Shown in pieces: positions 31,366 to 39,839 of a DNA stretch of 64,000 bases (its first letter is position 1; each line of letters begins with the position of its first letter). The DNA is taken from assembly GCF_963678635.1 (NCBI RefSeq), contig NC_087070.1, positions 42,766,988 to 42,830,987 of the forward strand, written 5' to 3'. The translations under genes were made by a program, and so were the position numbers. The notes below the pieces were generated by a model that saw only the letters and a program-made list of their open reading frames with translations, was not told the DNA's origin and searched no databases. This stretch comes from Symsagittifera roscoffensis. Lineage: Eukaryota; Xenacoelomorpha; Acoela; Convolutidae.

Positions 31366-32651
31366 TTGAAAAAGAAAACCTAACTGATAAAATAAATTTA
31401 TCAGGACCACAAACAAACGATTCAAAATACACAATAAATCAAGTTTTTGACCTCCATGACCCACTTGATACAATACCCTTATCTAAATCAGAAATAGAAA
31501 ACATTTTTCTCCCCCCAACAGAATCAATTACAATTTCAACATTGAAACTATACCAAAATCTTGACCCAAAAATTAGACAACTAAAATCATGGCACAAATA
31601 TAAAACTAAACCCGTCAAGGCAGATACAACTATTTTAGGAAACAAAACACTCCTCCGATATTTTCGAAAATTTAATAATACAACAATTAATGAAAACACA
31701 GACCTTCTAGAATACAAATTAAATGAATCTACAGTTCCCTGTCTCCCTTTAAGTATGATTCTCATAGCTTTTAATATTTCACATACACAAAATATTAAAG
31801 GACACTCTGGATCAGAGAAAACATATTCAAATTTTATACAAAACTTTTATTTCCCAAATGCACCAATTTGGATAAAAATACTATGCAATGACTGTATAGT
31901 ATGCCAACTAAATAAACCTTACCCAAATCAAAAACAAATAGCACAAAAACAAGATTTTAAAGGACAAAGTTTGTACTTTAACCACCGTATCTCCTTTGAT
32001 ACAAAAGGACCAATTTCACCCTCATCCGAAAGAAACTCCTACATTATGGTAATTGTTGACGCATTTACACATTATGTAGCACTTAACCCAGTACCACATT
32101 GTAACGCTTATTACGCTTACACAACGCTTTATGAACACTGGACAGCCAAATTTGGACTACCAGAAATTCTAGTTACAGATAACGGTACAGAATTCATAAA
32201 TAATGAAATTATCACACTATGTCATCTATATAACATCAAACACAAACCACGTACATCTCACGCACCTTGGACAAACGGCTTAGTCGAAGGTATGAACCGT
32301 TCACTACAAGAATATCTTAGATGTATCATCAATGGAAATGATACAAGATATACTGAATGGTCAGCAGATGTAAAATTATTTCCCCTAGCATATAATTCAC
32401 AAATCACGACAACTCTAGGGATGTCACCATATGAAATGGTTTTTAACCAAAAGCCACGCAAACCAATAATGTTTACAGCAAACTCTCATAAAAACGCACA
32501 AGGTTATTGTCAACCAAATAAAGACTCAATTTGTTATAACCTACCTTTACATACACACGATGAAGATCATTTTCATCACCCACAAATTCTTAAATTAGCC
32601 TCTGGTACACACACCGAATGGATTTTAAACAGAGATAAAAAAACACAATGA
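31359..32651 (+). CDS. Integrase zinc finger and core (shifted frame)
   Basis: From about 31359 pol continues one base back in frame, without its own ATG until 31542. Motifs: zinc finger from about 31775 (HTQNIKGHSG ... CNDCIVC), catalytic FDTKGP (Asp codon 31998), VTDNGTEF (Asp codon 32178) and NGLVEGMNRS (Glu codon 32286), giving a D,D(35)E spacing. The frame shift coincides with a six-T run at 31352-31357. A second shift back, at a seven-A run near 32633-32639, ends the frame at 32651. I read both as homopolymer indels (mutation or assembly error). Confidence 0.9.
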   Translation, partial: PLIEKENLTDKINLSGPQTNDSKYTINQVFDLHDPLDTIPLSKSEIENIFLPPTESITISTLKLYQNLDPKIRQLKSWHKYKTKPVKADTTILGNKTLLRYFRKFNNTTINENTDLLEYKLNESTVPCLPLSMILIAFNISHTQNIKGHSGSEKTYSNFIQNFYFPNAPIWIKILCNDCIVCQLNKPYPNQKQIAQKQDFKGQSLYFNHRISFDTKGPISPSSERNSYIMVIVDAFTHYVALNPVPHCNAYYAYTTLYEHWTAKFGLPEILVTDNGTEFINNEIITLCHLYNIKHKPRTSHAPWTNGLVEGMNRSLQEYLRCIINGNDTRYTEWSADVKLFPLAYNSQITTTLGMSPYEMVFNQKPRKPIMFTANSHKNAQGYCQPNKDSICYNLPLHTHDEDHFHHPQILKLASGTHTEWILNRDKKTQ

Positions 32652-33279
32652 AATTTACCAAAAAGTAAAAAAAAAGTTGTTACAAAGGCAAAACATTAAT
32701 GAACAAATAAATTCACGCTTTACACCAGCCTCCGATTTAAAAATTGGAACATTTGTATTAATACCCAATTTTAATACTCAAAAAGGAATTTCTAAAAAAT
32801 TACAACCCCTTCGTAAAGGACCATACCAAATAATTGCAAAACCCACTGATGTCACATATAAAATCACCGACTCAGACAAAAAAGAAATCGTTCAACACCG
32901 TAATAACCTATTACCTTATTATCCAAAAGAATACGCACTCCGCGAACTAACTCAATTATATTCTTTTACAGGTTCAAAAGTTATTCAAAATAACCCACAT
33001 ACGGAAAATACAACAAAGGAACAAAAAGATTTTCACCTCAAAAACCAAATAACAAAATCAACCACCACAAAAAACAATACAAAAAATCTAGATCAAAATA
33101 CATCTCAAAAAGAAAGAAAAAATAGAAAAATGACAGAACAAATAATACCCCAAGAACAAATCGACAAATCAGAACATAGAGAGTCTTCACGACTTAGAAA
33201 CCAACCACGTAAAAATTATAAATTATTCATCCCACAATCTAAAATATTAAAGGAAGTCGAATTTCAAAAACAACTTTAA
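32647..33279 (+). CDS. Integrase C-terminus with GPY/F domain
   Basis: Pol returns to the gag-RT frame. It reads HNEIYQKVKKKLLQRQ, SDLKIGTFVLIPNFN, then RKGPYQIIAKPTDVTYKI, the GPY/F module of Gypsy and retroviral integrases, and ends with an acidic and basic tail containing SSRLRNQPRKNYKLF, a motif common at pol C-termini. The earlier part overlaps the out-of-frame end of the core segment by the indel. Confidence 0.88.
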   Translation, partial: NEIYQKVKKKLLQRQNINEQINSRFTPASDLKIGTFVLIPNFNTQKGISKKLQPLRKGPYQIIAKPTDVTYKITDSDKKEIVQHRNNLLPYYPKEYALRELTQLYSFTGSKVIQNNPHTENTTKEQKDFHLKNQITKSTTTKNNTKNLDQNTSQKERKNRKMTEQIIPQEQIDKSEHRESSRLRNQPRKNYKLFIPQSKILKEVEFQKQL

Positions 33280-33869
33280 TTTTGTATTTCACAATCTTAG
33301 ACCTTTGAAACATTTTGAATTTTCATTTTTCAAAATAACATGCTGACAGACACGCAGCGATTCTAGTTCATAATTAGCCAATAGGATTCATCCAATCCGT
33401 CACCTTCTCTAACTCTAACACAAACCAACTAGACGAACGATATTAAACTCCAGGCATATCTATAACTATAACTTTACGACCTCCAGGTCAAAAATAAGCA
33501 AACCACTCCACTTGACAACTAAAATAAATATCACCATAATATCATAACCCTCCCTTATCTAATAAACCAAAGATCAACAATATTTCCCCAACTCAGCCCT
33601 CAAATACCCCCAAACAAATATGTTAAATTAGCCTAAAGTAAAAGAACGACCATTTTAATTAGCCTAAAGTATAAAAATCTCAAAAATACCCCAGATCATT
33701 TGACAAATGAAAATAAAGACAAAGAAGACCTCCCGATCACCATAAAAATTGCCCCCAACAATTTTTCACAAAACTCAACCCACTTGTCAAAAAACCAATA
33801 AATAATCCGACCACACTTGAAAATTGCCCCAAACAACAAAAAATATTAGATCAAGAAGTCATTTTGTAA
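33280..33869 (+). other. Spacer between pol and accessory cassette, with internal TATA candidate
   Basis: 590 bp without an ORF. AATTAGCCTAAAGTA-like sequence repeats at about 33627 and 33657. The second is followed by TATAAAAA (33670-33677), a canonical TATA box about 200 bp before the first accessory ORF. It may be an internal promoter or simply A/T-rich sequence. Confidence 0.4.
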
Positions 33870-34100
33870 ATGCTCTTCTCTCAATCAGTCACTATAATCA
33901 TCACAAACCTCAAACAATTTTTTACGATACTTAAAACTTTTATAATATTTCTTTTTGATATCTTTGAATCTTTTGTAATAATCTTAATCATTTTTTGCAA
34001 GATTTTTTTAATTTTCTATTCCCTATTTGAACTATACCTCCAAATTTCAAAAGCTATTGACTATATCCACAGGTACGATTCACAAAACTTATCTAAATGA
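33870..34100 (+). CDS. Small membrane ORF 1 (76 aa)
   Basis: The 76 residues are mostly hydrophobic with Phe and Ile, with long membrane-like stretches around residues 18-55 (for example FIIFLFDIFESFVIILIIFC). Its stop overlaps the next start as ATGA (34097-34100). I recognise no family. It could be a viroporin-like or signal-anchor protein; A/T-rich DNA also favours hydrophobic chance ORFs, so the overlap is the main support. Confidence 0.5.
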   Translation: MLFSQSVTIIITNLKQFFTILKTFIIFLFDIFESFVIILIIFCKIFLIFYSLFELYLQISKAIDYIHRYDSQNLSK

Positions 34101-34285
34101 TCCGAACCATTTTTAGTAGAACCGATATTTTTTTACTATTTGTAATTTTTATAACATTTCTATCATCCCTCATCTTGACAATATGCAAATGTATAAAAAA
34201 AGCAATCATCACATTCGCCCTAGCAACAATTCTCCTAATTCTTTTTTTAGAAGAATACTATAAAAAACATAAACTTTTTCACTAA
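34097..34285 (+). CDS. Small membrane ORF 2 (62 aa), followed in frame by a large open stretch
   Basis: It starts in the ATGA overlap with the previous ORF. It has two hydrophobic segments (about residues 10-30 and 36-52) separated by CKCIKKA, then a basic tail. It ends at TAA (34283-34285). The same frame then stays open for 380 codons, so the intact protein may be a ~440-residue membrane protein with a long Pro/Ser-rich tail. Confidence 0.55.
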   Translation: MIRTIFSRTDIFLLFVIFITFLSSLILTICKCIKKAIITFALATILLILFLEEYYKKHKLFH

Positions 34286-35428
34286 AAGAATAGACCAAAA
34301 AAGCTATCAAAAATTGCTACCCAACAATCACATAGTCAGTCTTCACCGACATCATCCCAAGAAAACCCGACACCACTTTCAACTACCCAAAACCCCCAAA
34401 CATCTACACGAATTTCTTTTCAAGATAACCCATATACCTTTGAAGAACGACACGCTCGCTTATCAGAACCACTAGAACCAGTTCAACGACAAGCACCTCT
34501 AAGCGAACCAACATATAACTTATACCCAACACTACCACAAGAATTAAGTAGAATAAGAAATCCTAGTCAAAACCAAAATACAGTCGAAATAAATAGACAA
34601 ATTATACATCCTCGACGAAACAGAAATTTTCAAACTCCCCGAGTTCATTTTGATATACCTCAATCCCCATCACAAAACACTCCAGAAAACCCCATTGGTA
34701 TATTACCAGAAACCCCTACGCTTCTTTCACAACGTAGCACCTCAAGCCTACCATCGGATTACTTAGGTTCAACACCAACATCTGAACAAATACGTGAAAA
34801 TCCTTTTAACCCCCCAAACCAAGCATCACGACTACCATATTGGACAACACATTCATTCACACAAGGTGAACTAAATTTAGTAAATGATCCAATAGATATT
34901 TCTACGGATACAACAACATCCTCATCACTACCAGAAACATTATCACTACCATCAACACCATCAACAAGCCAGATTTCACCACCACCTTTTAACTTAAATT
35001 TCCCAAATAACCTCGACGCTAGATATCGAGAACAATCATCAACAAATATTCCTTTAAGACTAGACTGGAATACATTCACAGCACCTCCACCATTATTTGG
35101 ACATCACCTAGAAAGTAACCGACTCCACAATTGGGCACTAAACAGACTACAGTATAGACAAGACATTCACGAAGACATTCGTGCTCATAACATCCAAATA
35201 CTCCAACAAAATAGTCTACAATTAAAATTTGAAATCACGGTTAAATTAAACAACATTACTCAACATCCCTATCCATTAAATCCACCAAATATAACAGCTC
35301 AATCCCTACCACCACCATTTCTAACAACTGAAGTAATATACAAATACGACAGATATACCAAAAAGACAATTGGTTACATCACATTTTATAACCCATACTC
35401 AGGATTGTCATACACATGTATATTCTAA
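34286..35428 (+). pseudogene. Open frame without ATG: Pro/Ser/Thr/Gln-rich then folded-looking tail
   Basis: About 380 codons are open from just after the TAA at 34283-34285 to TAA at 35426-35428, with no ATG at all, so standard ORF calling misses it. The first ~230 residues are Ser/Pro/Thr/Gln-rich. The last ~130 look folded (for example RLHNWALNRLQYRQDIHEDI and GYITFYNPYSGLSYTC). It overlaps the Env-like ORF start by 13 nt. Composition matches the surrounding accessory ORFs. The lack of ATG plus the same frame as membrane ORF 2 suggests one protein interrupted by the TAA; readthrough or a spliced start are alternatives. Confidence 0.6.
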
Positions 35429-38034
35429 AAATTTTAATTTTTCTCCAACTCCCTTTTCTAATAACCTCAAATGAAAACATAAACCCTTCCGCCCGCACAG
35501 GACCCCAAGATTTATTAGTAACACATTACGATTGTGAAGATAACGAACAAAAAACACTACACAAATATGCAATAAATCAAGTATCACAATGCGAAACAGA
35601 ACCACAAGCCATAGAAACTACAAATGTAATCGCAACACTTTACTCAAAAGCCCGAGCAACAACAGTTATAGGATATAAATTCACAGCAACATTTTCTGAA
35701 AAGAAAGTACATTGTTCACAAGTCTCAAACGGAAATAAAAACCGACTTGACCATGAATCATTCTACCAGAGTAATATAGAACGACTTTTACATCTCAATC
35801 CCGAAGATTGTAAAAACGAGTTACTCAGACTAAATATCACAAGAAATAAAAACACAGATAGAAAACTAGTATATTTCCAAGTTTTTGCAGATTCTGTACA
35901 TCAAGCAGAACTTGAAAGATATCAAGGACATGTAAAATTAGATGAAAAATACCCATACAACGGCGCACACGGAAGATTAACTTATGATATACACGATAAA
36001 CACTGGATACCACACATTGGTATAAATGACCTATCAAACTGCAAAGCAGACACAAAAAATAAAGGATATCAAGAAATCATGTTTTTTGATTGGAAAATAC
36101 AACTCGAAAAAATACAACTGACACGCGATTTATCAGACAACACAATGATCTATCAAGGAATTCGATTACCTTGTAAAAACGATCAAGGCTATTGTGACCC
36201 TACAACACGAACACAAGCAACAATTGTTTGGTTCCCCGAAGACACATGTACAACATTTCAAGTAGCAAAAATACACGCTCGTATGATAAAATTTCACGAA
36301 AAATATTTTATACAATCAATTCCATATGAACAAGTCCATCCATCACGAAAACTAAGTTCTAATTTTAGAAACATAGACAATATAGAAAATAAATTGACAC
36401 GTTTTCAAATATATCAAGAAACAGAACTTGCATGTAAATACAGAAATCCACTTCACAAAACACAATACTCCGAGATATTAGTTGAATACGAAAAAGGATT
36501 CGACATGACCACTGGAAAAGTAAAAATCGACCCATATGCAACAGGTCATCCTCTAAACGAAGGAACATCATACAAACCAGTTCATTTTCAAAAAAATACA
36601 GGTCAACCTGGTGGAGATTTAAAGCCCCAAGACGATCAAAGTACACGTTTACAAGAACTATCACTAATGAATAGTACATATTTCGGTAATATCCACTATG
36701 ATATTCACTTAGATATGAAACTAGACTACACGATTAGCCGAATTTTTCAAGAAATGTCACTCTCCGAATTAGAAACACTACACCAACTATGCGAATTAGA
36801 AAGAACACAAATATTACAATCACTTGCACTAGCAGTATTAAAAATACCCTACGCAGGATATGTACTATCAGGAAATAGATCAAATTTTTTAGACTACGAA
36901 GGAAACATTTTATGGTTTTATACTTGTACCAAAAAAGTATCACCACTATACGTTTTTGAAGACAAACGATGCTATAAAAGAATCCCTATCTTTTATAAGA
37001 ATAAAGTACATTTCGTTGACACACTTTCAAGAAGAACCTATTTCTGGGATACCGCAGTCCCATGTGGATCAGAAAATAGCCATAATGTAGTACAACTAAA
37101 CCCTGATGAAGATAAATATTACCTTCTCACCCCATATCCCACATTAATGCAATCACTCAAAAAAATTTCACCAGAAAGCATTCGCGCTATCGCTCGAAAC
37201 CCAAATATAGACTTACAATCAATAGGAATATACTCAAAATCAGATATTCAACATCACATTAGAACACAACAATTCCAAGAATTATTAACACAAATGGACA
37301 CAATACAAAGACAATCAATTGACCAAAACTTACGCAAACTTGCCGAAACCGCAGGATTTGCAGACATCTATACGCAAGACTATAGCGGATATTTTAAAGA
37401 CATTAAAGATTATATATATCTAAACGGTGAAAAATACCGTCCCCAAGATATATCACCTATCAATATTTTTAGCTTTGTTACACTCAAGAATGAAATTCTT
37501 GATTTTCTAGGATGGCCCTACTACATCTTAGAAAAATTGACTATTTTATACGCAATGTTTAACTTTATTGGATTTCTTTTTTCACTCTTAAAAGGAATCT
37601 ATAACACATGTGCTATACACACACAAGTCAATAGACAAGCAAGTGTAGCACGCATACTATTTGCAGGATTTTTTGGAATTTTTTCTACATCAATAAACAA
37701 AATTCTTTTAGATGCACAAATAAAAGAATACAACACAAAAATAGCAACAAGACAGAACACATACGACGAAGAACATAACAATGTAGACACAACGCCAACA
37801 GCACCACAGTTACCACCCCTACCACATAACCATCCATTATCCCTAGTCCCACGTAATTTTCGAAACTTAGCAATAACACATAATCCAAATTTAAGACCAA
37901 CCATATCACAAAGTCCCATCCAACATATAATGACACACCACTCACAAGATGAAAATACCTATGAACAAATTATAGAACAACCCCATACCACCGCTTTTCA
38001 GTCTCAAAATAATAATTTTTTTAGCCCACGATGA
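35416..38034 (+). CDS. Env-like membrane glycoprotein (872 aa)
   Basis: The N-terminus is a signal peptide (MYILKILIFLQLPFLITS, about 18 residues). The ectodomain has many spaced cysteines and several N-glycosylation sequons (for example NIT, NRS, NST). Hydrophobic segments lie at about residues 704-735 (LTILYAMFNFIGFLFSLL) and about 745-766. The C-terminal tail is ~105 residues and carries PTAP at 794-797 followed by a proline cluster, a motif that recruits ESCRT in retroviruses. Position after pol and the topology fit an envelope protein. The cysteine layout reminds me of glycoproteins shared by chuvirus-like and other invertebrate viruses, but I cannot confirm that without a search. It overlaps both neighbours (13 nt upstream, ATGA downstream). 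No furin site was recognised. Confidence 0.8.
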   Translation: MYILKILIFLQLPFLITSNENINPSARTGPQDLLVTHYDCEDNEQKTLHKYAINQVSQCETEPQAIETTNVIATLYSKARATTVIGYKFTATFSEKKVHCSQVSNGNKNRLDHESFYQSNIERLLHLNPEDCKNELLRLNITRNKNTDRKLVYFQVFADSVHQAELERYQGHVKLDEKYPYNGAHGRLTYDIHDKHWIPHIGINDLSNCKADTKNKGYQEIMFFDWKIQLEKIQLTRDLSDNTMIYQGIRLPCKNDQGYCDPTTRTQATIVWFPEDTCTTFQVAKIHARMIKFHEKYFIQSIPYEQVHPSRKLSSNFRNIDNIENKLTRFQIYQETELACKYRNPLHKTQYSEILVEYEKGFDMTTGKVKIDPYATGHPLNEGTSYKPVHFQKNTGQPGGDLKPQDDQSTRLQELSLMNSTYFGNIHYDIHLDMKLDYTISRIFQEMSLSELETLHQLCELERTQILQSLALAVLKIPYAGYVLSGNRSNFLDYEGNILWFYTCTKKVSPLYVFEDKRCYKRIPIFYKNKVHFVDTLSRRTYFWDTAVPCGSENSHNVVQLNPDEDKYYLLTPYPTLMQSLKKISPESIRAIARNPNIDLQSIGIYSKSDIQHHIRTQQFQELLTQMDTIQRQSIDQNLRKLAETAGFADIYTQDYSGYFKDIKDYIYLNGEKYRPQDISPINIFSFVTLKNEILDFLGWPYYILEKLTILYAMFNFIGFLFSLLKGIYNTCAIHTQVNRQASVARILFAGFFGIFSTSINKILLDAQIKEYNTKIATRQNTYDEEHNNVDTTPTAPQLPPLPHNHPLSLVPRNFRNLAITHNPNLRPTISQSPIQHIMTHHSQDENTYEQIIEQPHTTAFQSQNNNFFSPR

Positions 38035-39839
38035 GCCGACAACTTGGATCCCTACACCGTTCAAATTCCCATCCAACCAACCTCACTACTCCAATTACAA
38101 TAATACCACTTTTTGCTTTCCCACCACCCGATTTCCCAACCAGTAATGTAACATCAGGCATGAATTCCGATACTAATTCACACATCTCAGTTTTATACTC
38201 CACATCACAACTCAATAACCCGAATATTGAAACCCCCGATGAATTTGCCGACTCTGAACCATCTCCATCCAATAATTTTCCCACCAACTCCTCAATTTTT
38301 TCCCAACCCCCTTTTCAACCAATGACACCAAATAACCCTGTCCCCACCAATTCTACACCCTCTTATGCTTCCCAAGTCACTCCAACCTATTCTTCATATC
38401 ATTCAGACCGATCATCCAATTCTCCAGATACCCCCCAAATCTCCCCAGAACTAGATAATTTTATTACATTACAACAACAACCCTACCACCTTGACACCCC
38501 CACCATAAACCAAATTTCATCCACAATAGATTCATCCAACCCTCCTACCCCTACACCCTCTTCAATTTATACCGAATCATTAGCACCATCATCCAGATCT
38601 ACTGAATCTTCACTCAGCACTAATAGAGCTTACCGCACTTTTAAAAGAAAGTTCCCCAACCATCCTTTCCCAGCAAAACCAGGAACAGCCCGTGAATATA
38701 TAAATCACCCAAATCACACTAATACAAAAGAATTTTTAGCTATCACCTTACCCTCATTTCCACAATACACCTTAAACACCCCTCACGACACTAACGAAAC
38801 ACGTAACTTTGTAGACGAACACGTTTTAATGCCTACCCTTCCTTGGACCTCATATTATCATTTTACTAATCCCCTTTGCTTACCTTTATCTAACACTCAC
38901 ATCGATATAGAACGAAATAAGGACATGCTATATCGACTCACTACACCACTAACACCTAGACAATTTACTTACATAGGATATAAAAAATCACTAAAAACAT
39001 ACACTGCACCCCGAGCTAACGAATATACGCTAGAATATTACGATCATAACATCATCAGAACTAACCAAGATCAGTTCTTAGACGATGACCGCTTCGCTAA
39101 CCCACAAATCACAGAAAAATTTTTCATTAAAACACCATATGTATTTACACTCAATATATTTGATCGCAAATTTGACCACATCATCTCAGAAGCACTAACA
39201 GACACGCAAGCCTACGAAAGTTTTAAAGAACGCTTCCAAATATTTTCACTAACCTTTCATTTCCTTGCACCACATGAAAGAGATCTGCACTGCTCACACG
39301 ATATTATGTTGCGCACTAAACAAACTCACACATATACATATTATCGTTTTATCCAAAATCACTTCGACCTACACACTCCCTCCAGACAACCACACCACCG
39401 TTTTCAATTCATCAATTCCAAATACACCTCACCATTCTTTCTTAACTTCACATATTGCATTAAAGATACTAACCTTCATGGTATTCTTCGAAATTATGAT
39501 CCCATAACCCAAATGTATATTTTTTGTCCCATCACCAAGACCTTCAACGCAGAGGAATCCCGACCCTTCCTTCTCCCACACGAATTTGTTCAACCTATAG
39601 AAATCCCCATTTTAGAATTCATCCACAACACTAAATTCAATCACAAATTATATAATCTAATCCAAAACACACCTTATGAGTTTGCAGTTGGCACTGAAGA
39701 ACTAACCACCATTAAAGCACTTCAATTGCTTTGGCCACTGCTTCAAACTAAAAATATCATCCGCATCTTAGCTAAATTACTAACAACTTCAGATCTTATC
39801 CATGACATCTTCCCCCACGGTTTCTTCCCCGACGACTAA
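38031..39839 (+). CDS. Unknown 602-aa ORF after env
   Basis: It starts within an ATGA overlap with the Env-like ORF. Residues 1-~200 are disordered, rich in Pro, Ser, Thr and Asn. From ~205 (RAYRTFKRKFPNHPFPAKPG) to the end the sequence looks folded, with aromatic and charged residues (YHFTNPLCLPLSNTHIDIER, LHCSHDIMLRTKQTHTYTYY). No catalytic motif, zinc finger or membrane span is evident. I do not recognise a family. Its length, intact frame and shared A/C-rich composition argue that it is a real part of the element. Confidence 0.75.
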   Translation: MSRQLGSLHRSNSHPTNLTTPITIIPLFAFPPPDFPTSNVTSGMNSDTNSHISVLYSTSQLNNPNIETPDEFADSEPSPSNNFPTNSSIFSQPPFQPMTPNNPVPTNSTPSYASQVTPTYSSYHSDRSSNSPDTPQISPELDNFITLQQQPYHLDTPTINQISSTIDSSNPPTPTPSSIYTESLAPSSRSTESSLSTNRAYRTFKRKFPNHPFPAKPGTAREYINHPNHTNTKEFLAITLPSFPQYTLNTPHDTNETRNFVDEHVLMPTLPWTSYYHFTNPLCLPLSNTHIDIERNKDMLYRLTTPLTPRQFTYIGYKKSLKTYTAPRANEYTLEYYDHNIIRTNQDQFLDDDRFANPQITEKFFIKTPYVFTLNIFDRKFDHIISEALTDTQAYESFKERFQIFSLTFHFLAPHERDLHCSHDIMLRTKQTHTYTYYRFIQNHFDLHTPSRQPHHRFQFINSKYTSPFFLNFTYCIKDTNLHGILRNYDPITQMYIFCPITKTFNAEESRPFLLPHEFVQPIEIPILEFIHNTKFNHKLYNLIQNTPYEFAVGTEELTTIKALQLLWPLLQTKNIIRILAKLLTTSDLIHDIFPHGFFPDD

